A stretch of DNA of 32,768 nucleotides from Aphodosoma sp045631465 (GCA_045631465.1 JAZQUV010000014.1:1-32768), one strand, 5' to 3'. Shown: positions 1 to 7,732, counted from the stretch's first letter. Numbers and translations: made by a program. The notes: generated by a model not told the origin, from the sequence alone.

Positions 1-199
1 AAAATCAGAAATTACTTTTTAGGTTTATTTAATCTTTTTCAATAAATTAAAATCAAATCCGTTGACTCAAAAAATCATTGTAAATAACTAATTTTCAATA
101 AGTCAAAGAGCAATTTTTATTTTTTTAGTGGACACTAGTGAAGTAATGTAATTTTATAAATTATTTAAAAAGCATTTCATTAATTAAATTTGTATTGGA
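1..199. other. AT-rich intergenic DNA at left edge
   Basis: No convincing gene, RNA or strong hairpin is visible. A TAAATTTG box at 185-192 matches the Bacteroidota -7 motif. It lies only 7 nt before the first ATG and has no good TTTG partner 19-20 nt upstream, so I do not call it a promoter. Confidence 0.4.
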
Positions 200-723
200 A
201 TGGATATAACTGAATTTGAACAAAATCTTGATAAAAATGTATTACCTTTAATAAAGGAGCATTTGATGTTGGCATATACAAATGGTTATAAGGAAGCTGA
301 AAAAGAGTGGGAAGAGATGACTATTGCAGAGTATAAGAAAAAACATAATATTGGTTATGTTATAGATTTGAATTTGCCATCAGGAACAATTTGTTATGCA
401 AAGAAAATATCATTTAGTGAGATATTAAAAAGTGATATTAAGCTTCCAACTGAAGCTCAAGTAAAAGAATTTACGCAATGTAAGTGGCAGCAAGAGATAC
501 TTGGTAGAATCTGTGTTATGGGGTTAAATGGTGAAAGCTATTCCTTTGGTCGTATCTCTGAGAAAATTTTTTGTGGTCTCAAGATTCGTGGAACGATGAT
601 TTTAAATCATCGGGTTGGGTATATGATGTAGAGATGGGTAAATTTATCAAAGATATAGTCTTTTCTGGTGAAAAATTTTGGACTTTACTTGTTTTGCCTG
701 ATAATTTGAAAAAAGACATTTGA
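200..723 (+). pseudogene. FISUMP-like small protein, frameshifted
   Basis: The frame opened by ATG 200 is 143 codons long and stops at 631. Its middle contains LPSGT (about residue 61) and a later LPTEAQVKEF segment. These recall the LPSGTxWA and LPTxxEF motifs of Bacteroidota FISUMP/major-paralogous-domain proteins, whose function is poorly known. After a run of six T (567-572) the reading frame that makes sense moves: FLWSQDSWNDDF followed by SSGWVYDVEMGKF continues in another frame to a TGA at 721-723. This matches the usual YWSS-type C-terminus of the family. One extra T would restore a single protein of about 174 residues. The sequence at the T run is not a proper -1 slippery heptamer, so a true indel or a homopolymer sequencing error is likelier than programmed frameshifting. 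The N-terminal 60 residues are charged and probably helical. No signal peptide is seen. The family assignment is an inference from a few motifs. Confidence 0.5.
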
Positions 724-774
724 TTTTTCGGAATAGATGTTTTGGTATAATAGTATTTTTTTAATTGATTGATT

Positions 775-1302
775 ATGAGAGTAACTAATAAAATGGGTTT
801 TGCGATAGAAGTGAAAGGTCGCCACTTTTCATTTAATTTGGATTTTCATCAAAGAGGGTCTGAGATTTTTGTAAAAACGAATGTGTATAGGCCATCAGAA
901 TTAGCAGATAACTCTTCTAGTCCTTTGGGGTTAGTTATGTCAGCAGATTCACTTTCAGAAAAGGAAGAGTTTATGAAAGATCTTAATGCTCAAGTTTTAT
1001 ATATTAATTCAAAAAAAGATGAACAGCTGAGTGTACAGTTATTATTTGATGCTTGTTGTTTGGCTTGTAGTGTGCATATAAATAGATATGGTAGATTATT
1101 GATTGTCGATTTGTTGACTTATATGGATATTTTTGCTATATTATATCGTACTTGTTTTTCAGCATCGCAAGAAGAAACAATTGCATTATATCGTAAATGT
1201 GTAAAAATTATAGGTACTTCTTTAAATCAATATGTGCAATGTCCAGGTGTATTTGGTAGTGTTATGGATTTTAATACATGGGCAAGGAATAAGTGTATAT
1301 AA
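775..1302 (+). CDS. hypothetical protein, 175 aa
   Basis: I do not recognise this protein. ATG 775 is preferred to an in-frame TTG at 769, since TTG starts are rare and nothing supports it. The product is soluble-looking, with no signal peptide and no long membrane segment. It has a conspicuous cluster of cysteines near residues 94-98 (DACCLACS) and a hydrophobic stretch just after it (RLLIVDLLTYMDIFAILYR) that could be a buried helix. Base composition is AT-rich like the flanking genes. It lies 51 nt after the broken FISUMP-like gene and 24 nt before the next gene, so the last two genes are probably cotranscribed. No terminator separates the three. They may be an accessory cassette, but nothing seen reveals a role. 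Confidence 0.6.
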   Translation: MRVTNKMGFAIEVKGRHFSFNLDFHQRGSEIFVKTNVYRPSELADNSSSPLGLVMSADSLSEKEEFMKDLNAQVLYINSKKDEQLSVQLLFDACCLACSVHINRYGRLLIVDLLTYMDIFAILYRTCFSASQEETIALYRKCVKIIGTSLNQYVQCPGVFGSVMDFNTWARNKCI

Positions 1303-1326
1303 TTTATTAATTTAGTTGTTTATTTT

Positions 1327-1803
1327 ATGTTTTATACAACCGAACATTATCGTTATTCTCTTCCAACTGCTCAAATGGCATTTTCTATGTTGGGAGATGA
1401 TTTTCCTATTGAGGAAATGATTGTAAGTAATATTCGAACAGATTTAAAGTTAAATCGTATTGACTTTTCAGAAACTGATTTTGGGGATGAAGTTCATTTT
1501 TTAATTAAAGGAGTTGGTTCGTTTTATATGAGAAGTAGTATTTTTATTATCTTTAGTAAAAAGGACTTGGCATTACATTTTCATATGTTCACCAATGATT
1601 ATAATAGAGAAGAAAATATTAAATATGAAAAAGTTGTTGATGAATGGATGAGAAAAACTTTTTATGAAAAGTTATTGTTTGGCGTACCTGTTTTCGATAT
1701 GAAAATTTGGGAAGGTGTTCCTAATATCCCTGAAGATATGCGACTTGGGGCAATTAATTTTATGAGCAGAAATCTTTTTAAAAGTTTGCTTATAATAGGT
1801 TGA
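1327..1803 (+). CDS. hypothetical protein, 158 aa
   Basis: Unrecognised protein. It starts at ATG 1327, 24 nt after the previous stop, suggesting an operon with it. The sequence has alternating hydrophobic strands in the middle (SFYMRSSIFIIFSKKDLALHFHMF, about residues 65-90), then charged helical segments. There is no signal peptide, zinc motif or nucleotide-binding loop. The gene ends 49 nt before a strong bidirectional hairpin (1853-1888), which fits it being the last gene of a short transcription unit. An immunity-like or structural role cannot be told apart by eye. Confidence 0.6.
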   Translation: MFYTTEHYRYSLPTAQMAFSMLGDDFPIEEMIVSNIRTDLKLNRIDFSETDFGDEVHFLIKGVGSFYMRSSIFIIFSKKDLALHFHMFTNDYNREENIKYEKVVDEWMRKTFYEKLLFGVPVFDMKIWEGVPNIPEDMRLGAINFMSRNLFKSLLIIG

Positions 1804-1852
1804 TATTTTTTGTGGAATAAGTATTTATATTGTTGGACGTACAAAACAAAAT

Positions 1853-1888
1853 AACAGCGATTAACTCGTGGGTGGGTTAATCGCTGTT
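1853..1888. terminator. bidirectional hairpin terminator after 1327-1803
   Basis: A perfect 13-bp stem (aacagcgattaac, 1853-1865, with its complement at 1876-1888) closes a 10-nt loop. A-rich DNA lies on the left and T-rich DNA on the right, extending the pairing. It can end transcription from the left (plus strand) and could also act on the opposite strand. Confidence 0.8.
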
Positions 1889-2060
1889 TTGTTTTGTTTG
1901 AATTGGGACGCACTGCGCTCTGAATTGACATAGTTGAGATTGGGGAATATATACTCAGAAACTACGAAAGAGTGATATTGTATATGACTATAAATTTACG
2001 GCTTTATTATTTATTTTCTCTGTCGCACCTTCGGCGCTTTGGTTTTATATGATTCGTTAC

Positions 2061-2078
2061 CGGGGGTTAACACCCCCG
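2061..2078. repeat. small GC-rich palindrome
   Basis: A 7-bp stem, CGGGGGT pairing with ACCCCCG, surrounds the loop TAAC. It stands out sharply from the AT-rich surroundings and looks like part of a degenerate dispersed element rather than a terminator, because no T run follows. Confidence 0.5.
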
Positions 2079-2212
2079 TCTGTGCTCTTTCGTCCCTTTG
2101 GGACTTTTTTAAACATACAATGCAGAATACTAGCCCTTCTTTTTATTCCTAATTCCGTTGCACTTTTTTATTCAATATATGCAAGTATAATGGATAAAAT
2201 AGGGGATTTTAT

Positions 2213-2255
2213 AAAAAAACGACGATTAACTTTGATGAGTTAGTCGTCGGTTTTT
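2213..2255. terminator. hairpin terminator for the PIG-L gene
   Basis: An 11-bp stem (cgacgattaac, 2220-2230, with gttagtcgtcg, 2239-2249; one G-U pair) has an 8-nt loop. T runs leave it on both strands: six on the minus strand and five on the plus strand. It sits 19 nt past the minus-strand stop at 2274, so it most likely terminates that gene. The inner stem CGATTAAC is shared with the hairpin at 1853-1888. Confidence 0.8.
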
Positions 2256-2273
2256 CTATTTTATGGGATAGGG

Positions 2274-2984
2274 TTATTTGCCCCAGTTTTGTTTGATGAA
2301 GGCTTCGGCGTGTTGGGTTTGAGATTCCATGCCGCGCATGCGTTCCATTGAGTCGTGATACTCTTTTACTTCGTCCATGCCTTGACTTTGGTGACACATG
2401 TAGGCTTCTACTTTTTTGTTGTGATAGTCGGTGATGTCAACCCAGAGAATTGGGGTGAAGTTTTGGGTTTGTAGGCCTGTCATCACCTCGCCATAGTAGA
2501 GGTCGAAACTGTAGCCCGATTGGCGCCATGCGTCATAGACAAGTACTGCGCAGATACGGTGGTCACGATGGGAGTCGATAGGCCAATGGGTGATTACCAT
2601 ATCGGGTTTTTCGGCTTTGATGAGGGCAAGCATTTCGGCATAACGCTCTTTGTTGACCTCGGCATTGCCATCGATTTGGGTCATAAACACTGGGCGGACA
2701 CCCATCACTTCGCATGCTCGGCGCGCTTCGGCTTGACGGATAGTGCGCGACTCTTCGTGGCTTTTGCCACGGATGCCAGCCTCGCCAGAGGTGAGATATA
2801 CCGATACTACCTCTACGCCCATAGTTTTGAGTTTGAGGATAGTGCCTCCACACATAGTTTCGGGGTCGTCGGGGTGAGCACCGATGACGAGTACCTTTTT
2901 GTAGCCATCGAGCCAGCGTTCGGCGGCTTGGATTTGTCCTAAGAAAAATAGGAGTAGAGTGGCAAGTATAAGCGTTTTTTTCAT
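2274..2984 (-). CDS. PIG-L family deacetylase, secreted
   Basis: A 236-residue protein of the PIG-L/LmbE zinc-dependent N-deacetylase family. It begins with a classical signal peptide: MKK, a hydrophobic core at about residues 4-16, and cleavage expected near residues 20-21 (IQA-A). The metal-binding AHPDD motif is at residues 36-40 and the second motif HRDH at 139-142, with THWPIDS just before it. Both are in their expected places and nothing is missing. Family members remove acetyl groups from N-acetylglucosamine-containing or related small molecules; the substrate here is unknown. The signal peptide and Bacteroidota context suggest a periplasmic enzyme. The gene stands alone on the minus strand, flanked by hairpin-rich intergenic DNA, and ends at the terminator 2213-2255. 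No Bacteroidota-type promoter box was found upstream. Confidence 0.9.
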   Translation of the reverse strand: MKKTLILATLLLFFLGQIQAAERWLDGYKKVLVIGAHPDDPETMCGGTILKLKTMGVEVVSVYLTSGEAGIRGKSHEESRTIRQAEARRACEVMGVRPVFMTQIDGNAEVNKERYAEMLALIKAEKPDMVITHWPIDSHRDHRICAVLVYDAWRQSGYSFDLYYGEVMTGLQTQNFTPILWVDITDYHNKKVEAYMCHQSQGMDEVKEYHDSMERMRGMESQTQHAEAFIKQNWGK

Positions 2985-3333
2985 AGTTTAGTTTGTTTTG
3001 TTTCTCATGGAATACGACTCGCTTCGCTTGTCGTTACCTTTCGGTTGTTTTTTTTGTCTCCCACAGATAACACAGATTTAAAAGATTTTTCCTTTCGGAT
3101 TTGTTTTTGATTTTTCGCTCTCGACTGCGTCGAAGTCGCTCATCGGATTTACACAGATTATTACGCTTCGCGTGCCGTTCGGCGTTTGTTTTTTTGTTCG
3201 CCCCCGATGGGGACGGGTGTGGGAGTGGTATGCACTATCCGCAGGTTCCCGTTGGTCACCCGCGGTTAAGTATGGTTAGCCCTCTTCGAGGACTGAATTG
3301 TTTTATTCTTCTTTATTTATCGGGTAATTAAGG
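2985..3333. other. 349-bp intergenic stretch with TTCG-type mini-hairpins
   Basis: No gene is supported. The stretch is a patchwork of GC-rich pieces: acgcttcgcgt near 3160-3170, gccgttcggc near 3173, ccccgatgggg near 3203, and cacagataacacagattt at 3063-3080 with a second, shorter acacagatt copy near 3151. The final third (ggtcacccgcggttaag near 3253, then ccctcttcgagg near 3281) resembles the arrangement at 2055-2110 on the other side of the PIG-L gene. A 76-codon open frame across it (3101-3331) is almost certainly translated repeat. No promoter for the PIG-L gene was recognised. Confidence 0.5.
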
Positions 3334-4500
3334 TTATTTTTTCTCTTTCTTTTTGCGGACGAAGTCGTTGCGTTTGCCGGCGAAGATTTCGTATTTCCAG
3401 TATTCGCAGTCGAGGGCACCATTGCGGAGTTCGATTTTCTTTGAAGGTTTCATGCCGATAGCTGCAAGACAATCAGTGTGGGAAGAGATGACCCATGCTT
3501 CGTTGCCTACGAAGCCATGTTTGAGGGCAGTGCCGATTTGGCGGTAGAGGTTGAAGAGGTCGTCAGACAAGATACGCTCGCCATAAGGAGGGTTGGTGAC
3601 CATAAGAGCCTTTTGTGGCATAGGTTCGAATTCGGCGATAGGGCGTTGTTTGACTTCGATGTATTTAGAGAGACCAGCAGACTTAATGTTCTCATTTGCA
3701 ATCTCTACGGTGCGTTTGTTGATGTCGTAGCCGTAGATTTTGTGAGTAAATTCGCGTTCGCAAGTGTCGTCGTTGTAGATATCGTCGAAGAGGTCGGCAT
3801 CGAAGTCGCCCCATTTTTCGAAAGCGAAAGATTGGCGATATATACAAGGTGGAATGTTGAGGGCGATGAGGGCAGCCTCGATGAGGAATGTGCCCGAACC
3901 GCACATAGGGTCGACGAAGTCAGTTTCGCCATTCCAGCCAGCCATGAGGAGCATACCAGCAGCAAGAGCTTCAGAGATAGGGGCTTCGTTTTGCGAATTG
4001 CGGTAACCACGTTTGTGGAGACTTTCGCCAGAAGAGTCGAGTGCGATAGTACATTCGTCGTGCGAGATGTGTACATTTATATATAGGTCGGGATTGTTGA
4101 TGCGGACATTAGGGCGGCGATTTTCGCGTTCCATGAATTGGTCGGCAATGGCGTCTTTCACACGATAAGCTACGAATTTAGAGTGGCGGAAATTCTCGGA
4201 ATTGACAGTTGCGTCGATGGCAAATGTGCTTTTTACATTTAAATATTTGCTCCAGTCGAAAGCTTTCACTTTGTCGTAAACCGCATCGGCATCGGAAGCT
4301 TTGAATTTTAGGATAGGTTTGAGTATGCGGATTGCAGTGCGGAGATAGAGGTTTGCACGATACATCAAGGCTTGATCGCCTGTGAAAGATACAGCGCGGC
4401 GGCCGATAGTGACGTTGTTGGCACCCAATTCGGTGAGTTCTTTTGCCAATATTTCTTCTAGACCATAGTAGGTTTTGGCAACTAATTCAAATTCTTTCAT
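3334..4500 (-). CDS. rlmL: THUMP-domain class I RNA methyltransferase (RlmL-type)
   Basis: A 388-residue protein. The N-terminal part (about residues 50-155) is a ferredoxin-like plus THUMP RNA-binding region. The C-terminal part is a UPF0020-type Rossmann methyltransferase with FVDPMCGSGTFLIEA (about residues 194-208, SAM binding) and NPPYGERI (303-310), the catalytic motif for base N-methylation. It corresponds to the N-terminal half of the E. coli RlmKL fusion, which makes m2G2445 in 23S rRNA; Bacteroidota usually carry this short form alone. The exact target guanine is inferred from the family. The C-terminal end is very lysine-rich. The gene follows the NadR-like ATPase on the same strand after 113 nt and has no clear promoter of its own, so read-through is likely. 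Confidence 0.85.
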   Translation of the reverse strand: MKEFELVAKTYYGLEEILAKELTELGANNVTIGRRAVSFTGDQALMYRANLYLRTAIRILKPILKFKASDADAVYDKVKAFDWSKYLNVKSTFAIDATVNSENFRHSKFVAYRVKDAIADQFMERENRRPNVRINNPDLYINVHISHDECTIALDSSGESLHKRGYRNSQNEAPISEALAAGMLLMAGWNGETDFVDPMCGSGTFLIEAALIALNIPPCIYRQSFAFEKWGDFDADLFDDIYNDDTCEREFTHKIYGYDINKRTVEIANENIKSAGLSKYIEVKQRPIAEFEPMPQKALMVTNPPYGERILSDDLFNLYRQIGTALKHGFVGNEAWVISSHTDCLAAIGMKPSKKIELRNGALDCEYWKYEIFAGKRNDFVRKKKEKK

Positions 4501-4613
4501 ATTTATAGTAGCGAGTAGTTAGTAGCGAGATAGTTTTTTTAAGAAGACATAATAACAAAAGAACAGAAAGTATAGATATAAATTTTATGTTATTATGTTT
4601 TTATGTCTTTTAA
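4501..4613. other. spacer with imperfect inverted repeat
   Basis: The sequence agtagcgag occurs twice in tandem-like spacing near 4508-4529. Further on, aagacataataac (near 4543) can pair in part with gttattatg and atgtctt near 4590-4612, with a large loop. This could be a weak minus-strand hairpin after the ATPase gene, but it lacks the shape of a good terminator. Confidence 0.3.
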
Positions 4614-5150
4614 TTAAAAATTTAATTTACTTAAGGCGCATTGTAAGCGGTTTTCGCCGAGACCTGAGACTTCGGCGTATGTAAAGTTGTGTTGCTCGAT
4701 GAGTTGTTTGTAGCGAGCATAGAGTTCGGGGCGGATGTCGGGATTCTCGCGCACGGGGTCGTATTCCCACGGAGTGTCGGGTTGGCAGAGGAGGTAGAGA
4801 TCTACGGGCGATTGAGCAATAGCCTCTGCAATCCATTCAGGTTCGCGACCATAGACCTTTTCGAACCAAACCTTAGTGATAATCAGGTGAGTGTCGACAA
4901 AAAGCAGGTAAGGTTCGTCGGTAGAGGAAGGCGTGTTTTTGATTTGTTCGATTCTTTGTTTTAGGTGCTCGTGCTGGTGGCGAGCAATATGTTCCACATC
5001 CTCGTAGGTGTATTTATAGTCGCGTTCAGCCACATAGTCGCGAGCATATTCGGCGATGTATTCGCTATGGAAATGCTCGGCAAGTTGTTGGCAGAGAGTA
5101 GATTTGCCAGTGCTTTCGGGGCCAGTGACGACTATAACTTTTAGATTCAT
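4614..5150 (-). CDS. AAA ATPase, NadR ribosylnicotinamide-kinase-like
   Basis: A 178-residue P-loop protein. The Walker A motif GPESTGKST is at residues 10-18, followed by the EYARDYV segment (about residues 34-40) typical of the C-terminal kinase domain of NadR. LLFVDTHLI (about residues 83-91) looks like the Walker B region, and VDLYLLCQPDTPWEYDPVR further on is also characteristic. In NadR this domain phosphorylates nicotinamide riboside to NMN in NAD salvage. The protein here lacks the nucleotidyltransferase and DNA-binding domains of enterobacterial NadR, so it may be a stand-alone kinase. A separate promoter lies 34-64 nt upstream (5184-5214), so it can be expressed independently of the threonine aldolase gene. 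Confidence 0.8.
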   Translation of the reverse strand: MNLKVIVVTGPESTGKSTLCQQLAEHFHSEYIAEYARDYVAERDYKYTYEDVEHIARHQHEHLKQRIEQIKNTPSSTDEPYLLFVDTHLIITKVWFEKVYGREPEWIAEAIAQSPVDLYLLCQPDTPWEYDPVRENPDIRPELYARYKQLIEQHNFTYAEVSGLGENRLQCALSKLNF

Positions 5151-5183
5151 TGTAGGGATGAGTGTTTTGCGCTAAATAACTTG

Positions 5184-5214
5184 CAAATATAGTGTTTTTT
5201 TTGTGAATTTGCAA
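5184..5214 (-). promoter_or_regulatory. promoter for the NadR-like ATPase gene
   Basis: Read on the minus strand: TTG (5214-5212, within CTTGC), a 20-nt spacer, then TATATTTG (5191-5184). This matches the Bacteroidota primary-sigma consensus. The start codon lies 33 nt further on. Confidence 0.7.
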
Positions 5215-5240
5215 GAGGGGAGAGGGAGAGTGTATTTTTT

Positions 5241-6269
5241 TTAGAGTATCTCTATTAGTTTGTTGACATCCTCTTCGGTTGTGGACCAAGAGGTGACGAA
5301 GCGGACAGTGGTTTCGGTTTCGCCACGGACACCCCAATCTTCGAAAGAGACACCGTTGGCACGTAGGCGGTCGACAACGTCGTTAGGCAAGATGAAAAAC
5401 TGCTGATTGGTAGGCGAGTCGATAGCAACACGATAGCCCTTATTGACAAAAGCCTCGCGGATGCGTTGGGCTAATATAACGGCATGTTCACAGATATTCT
5501 GGTAGAGATTGTCGGTGAAAAGAGTGAGGAATTGTAGTCCCAAGATTCTGCCTTTGGCACATAGGGCGCCATGCTGTTTCACCAAAGGGAAGAAGTGGGG
5601 TAGTGTGGCAGGATTGGCAGCAACGACAGCCTCGCCAAAGAGTAAGCCGCATTTGGTGCCACCGATATAAAAGACATCGCATAGGCGGGCAATGTCGGGC
5701 AGAGTGACATCACAATCCTTAGATGCAAGGGCATAGCCAAGGCGTGCACCATCCATATAGAGAGGAATATTGTGTTTGTGACAAACGGCAGAGAGTTGCT
5801 TGAGTTCGTTGAGCGAATAGAGCGTGCCATACTCGGTAGGCATAGTGATATAGAGCATGCCAGGAGCCACCATATGCTCGTAGGTTTTGTCGCGATAGAA
5901 ATTGGTGATATAGTCGTCGACCTGAGAGGCAGAAAGTTTGCCATTAGTATCAGGTAGGGTGAGGACCTTGTGACCGCTATGCTCAATGGCACCACTTTCG
6001 TGGACATTGATGTGGCCACATTCGGCAGCCAAAACGCCCTCGTGGCGACGGAGAAGAGCATCGATGACAGTGGCATTGGTTTGGGTGCCACCCTCCATAA
6101 ATTGAACTAACGCATTAGGAGCAGCGCACGCAGAGCGGATGGCATCTTTAGCCTGCTGAGTATATTGGTCGCAACCATAGCCGACAGTGTGCTCGAGGTT
6201 GGTTTCCACTAATCGACGCATCACTTCGGGGTGAGCACCAGCCATATAGTCGCTATTGAAATAGATCAT
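5241..6269 (-). CDS. low-specificity L-threonine aldolase (PLP)
   Basis: A 342-residue fold-type I PLP enzyme of the beta-eliminating lyase/threonine aldolase family, cleaving L-threonine or allo-threonine to glycine and acetaldehyde. It starts MIYFNSDYMAGAHPEVM, the usual N-terminus. A longer frame to 6326 exists, but its start lies inside the promoter box at 6324-6331, so ATG 6269 is chosen. Seen in order: EHTVGYGCD (about residue 24), HINVHESGAIE (about 82-92), YMDGARLGYAL (about 171-181, the PLP-contacting Asp), and YIGGTKCG with the Schiff-base lysine at residue 206. Length is normal. It is divergent from the S41 protease operon, with the IS element now lying between them. Confidence 0.9.
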   Translation of the reverse strand: MIYFNSDYMAGAHPEVMRRLVETNLEHTVGYGCDQYTQQAKDAIRSACAAPNALVQFMEGGTQTNATVIDALLRRHEGVLAAECGHINVHESGAIEHSGHKVLTLPDTNGKLSASQVDDYITNFYRDKTYEHMVAPGMLYITMPTEYGTLYSLNELKQLSAVCHKHNIPLYMDGARLGYALASKDCDVTLPDIARLCDVFYIGGTKCGLLFGEAVVAANPATLPHFFPLVKQHGALCAKGRILGLQFLTLFTDNLYQNICEHAVILAQRIREAFVNKGYRVAIDSPTNQQFFILPNDVVDRLRANGVSFEDWGVRGETETTVRFVTSWSTTEEDVNKLIEIL

Positions 6270-6323
6270 GAGAGTGTTTGAGATTTTTTGATTGGTTAAC
6301 TTTTGAGGACTTTTTTTATTGAG

Positions 6324-6354
6324 CAAAGGTACGAAAAAACTTGTAAGAATGCAA
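6324..6354 (-). promoter_or_regulatory. promoter for threonine aldolase gene
   Basis: Minus strand: TTG (6354-6352, within CTTGC), 20-nt spacer, TACCTTTG (6331-6324). The spacing is the same as at 5184-5214. It rules out the upstream in-frame start at 6326. Confidence 0.75.
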
Positions 6355-6473
6355 GTGGAATGGTAAAATATTGATGTTTTTTGTTTAGAAAGGGATGATT
6401 GTTTTGTTGCTGTTTGTGATTGGTTTATAGATGGATAGGTTGGGTTGGTGTGAGATGATGCAATCGGTGAAGT

Positions 6474-6498
6474 GGTACTTCCCCATTACTTGACACTA
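6474..6498 (+). repeat. IS1595 left terminal inverted repeat
   Basis: A 25-bp sequence beginning GGTACTTCCCCATTAC, identical to the reverse complement of 7733-7757. Confidence 0.92.
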
Positions 6499-6519
6499 GA
6501 AAAAATAATATCCTAAAAT

Positions 6520-7599
6520 TTATTTTTTTGTTGTTATTGAAGTTACAATACAGCTTTTATTTTCAAGAGAATCAACAATATACTGTTCTTCTTCTCTCTT
6601 TTTTTGTTTTATAATTTTCACCGTATCTTTACTGTTTTGCTGTTTGCAATATTCTCTAATATCTTTATATCTGCATGTTGTTTTTGTGATACATCCAAAT
6701 AAACAAGACCAAGACTCTTCCATAGTACAATTTCTTGTATTCCATTTGAAGACGAATAAATCTAAATATAGTTGTAAATAATAATCTTTACAATGGGTTG
6801 TTGCATATCTAAACTGCCTTTGGTAATGAGAAAAAGTTCCTTCTATAGAATTGGAAGAATATCCATTAGGCGAAATATATTGTTTACGAGAATGGCAATT
6901 TATTTCACGAGCCGTTGAAAGATCACAATATAGTGGTGAGTCGTCAGAAACGTATAAAACAACATCTTTTGTGTGTTGTTCTAATATGGTTTTAATATTC
7001 TTTGAATTAAAGTTATTTGGTAGTATTTTTAGAAAAATATTATTTCCGTCATTTCCCCCCAAAACAGGAGTCTTAGATAAACTCATTGCTTGAAAAGCTT
7101 CAGATGCATTAAAATACTGTTGTTCAGGTGGAATTACTCCCCAATAATGCAACAACTCTAATTTCTTTTTCCAGTGTTTATTCTTCCATTTACCACCTAG
7201 GTAAACTTCATCTAACGCAACCAAACCCGAGAGCGGAGTGTCTTGATTTAAAGCATGCTGCAATCGTTTCACTAAAAACCAACTTGTATTATAAGAGACA
7301 TTTATCATTCGAGCTAGATCACCTGTAGATATTGCATTTTCTGCTAAAATGATAAAGATTGCACAGAGAATTTGGGCTGTCGATAATTTCGAATTTTGAA
7401 AAATTGTTTTTACTCTACTCGAATATTTTCTATTGCAATGATTGCATTTATAGCGATTGTTTTTACAAAGATATTGCTTCGTTTTTCTTTCACAATAAGG
7501 ACACACTGGGGTGCCATTTTTCCATCGAAAACGAAGCCATATTGCTTCAGCATTATTTATTATATGAATGATATTCATATCAGATTTTTTGATTTTCAT
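6520..7599 (-). CDS. IS1595-family transposase (ISXO2-like)
   Basis: A 359-residue protein from ATG 7599; ATG 7578 (MNIIHI) is an alternative. A longer frame to 7677 is excluded because a promoter lies at 7626-7657. The N-terminal zinc ribbon has C33, C36, C52 and C55 (CPYC, then CNHC). The DDE-type catalytic core of the ISXO2-like domain is visible: D130 in ALDEVYLGG, D219 in VLYVSDD, and the SIEGTFSHYQRQFR block in the last third with the Asn/Glu positions typical of IS1595 rather than a classical DDE. No stop or frameshift is present, so the enzyme should be functional. The gene ends 21 nt inside the left inverted repeat. Confidence 0.9.
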   Translation of the reverse strand: MKIKKSDMNIIHIINNAEAIWLRFRWKNGTPVCPYCERKTKQYLCKNNRYKCNHCNRKYSSRVKTIFQNSKLSTAQILCAIFIILAENAISTGDLARMINVSYNTSWFLVKRLQHALNQDTPLSGLVALDEVYLGGKWKNKHWKKKLELLHYWGVIPPEQQYFNASEAFQAMSLSKTPVLGGNDGNNIFLKILPNNFNSKNIKTILEQHTKDVVLYVSDDSPLYCDLSTAREINCHSRKQYISPNGYSSNSIEGTFSHYQRQFRYATTHCKDYYLQLYLDLFVFKWNTRNCTMEESWSCLFGCITKTTCRYKDIREYCKQQNSKDTVKIIKQKKREEEQYIVDSLENKSCIVTSITTKK

Positions 7600-7625
7600 A
7601 TATTGTATTGTCTTGATTTTCAATG

Positions 7626-7657
7626 CAAATATACAAAAAATAATTGATATACACAAA
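7626..7657 (-). promoter_or_regulatory. promoter of the IS1595 transposase gene
   Basis: Minus strand: TTTG (7657-7654), 20-nt spacer, TATATTTG (7633-7626). The element thus carries a host-type promoter, with a predicted leader of about 20 nt before ATG 7599. Confidence 0.7.
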
Positions 7658-7732
7658 TATAAATAACTGATATTCAATATATTAAAGTGTTTTTTGAGTC
7701 TTTTTTTTGCATGTGTGTTTGTTTAATGGAAT

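Larger units (their letters stand above)
1804..2273. other. 470-bp intergenic stretch with hairpins and REP-like pieces
   Basis: This spacer lies between convergent genes. It starts with the terminator hairpin at 1853-1888 and ends with the one at 2213-2255. Between them are short GC-rich pieces of the sort scattered in Bacteroidota intergenic DNA: an actgcgctc segment near 1911-1920, ccttcggcg near 2028, a 7-bp stem with a TAAC loop at 2061-2078, and tccctttggga near 2093. A 64-codon open frame at 2049-2243 crosses these hairpins and has no support as a gene. Confidence 0.5.

Noticed and set aside
120..160. Possible remnant of an IS1595 end (tagtg-aagtaatg near 137-147 resembles tagtgtcaagtaatg)
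   Set aside because: The likeness needs a 2-base gap, covers about 13 bases and lacks the GGGGAAGTACC tip; chance is likely.
563..580. Programmed -1 frameshift at the T run in the first gene
   Set aside because: The zero-frame codons ATT TTT TGT do not form an X-XXY-YYZ heptamer, and no stimulatory stem was seen just downstream.
2049..2243. Small open frame between the two terminators
   Set aside because: It crosses GC palindromes and a terminator and has no plausible start signal or domain.
3101..3331. 76-codon open frame upstream of the methyltransferase gene end
   Set aside because: It is a translation of REP-like repeat DNA, rich in Arg and Pro, with no support.
4508..4612. Terminator after the NadR-like ATPase gene
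   Set aside because: The inverted repeat is interrupted and the loop is over 30 nt, so it does not look like an intrinsic terminator.
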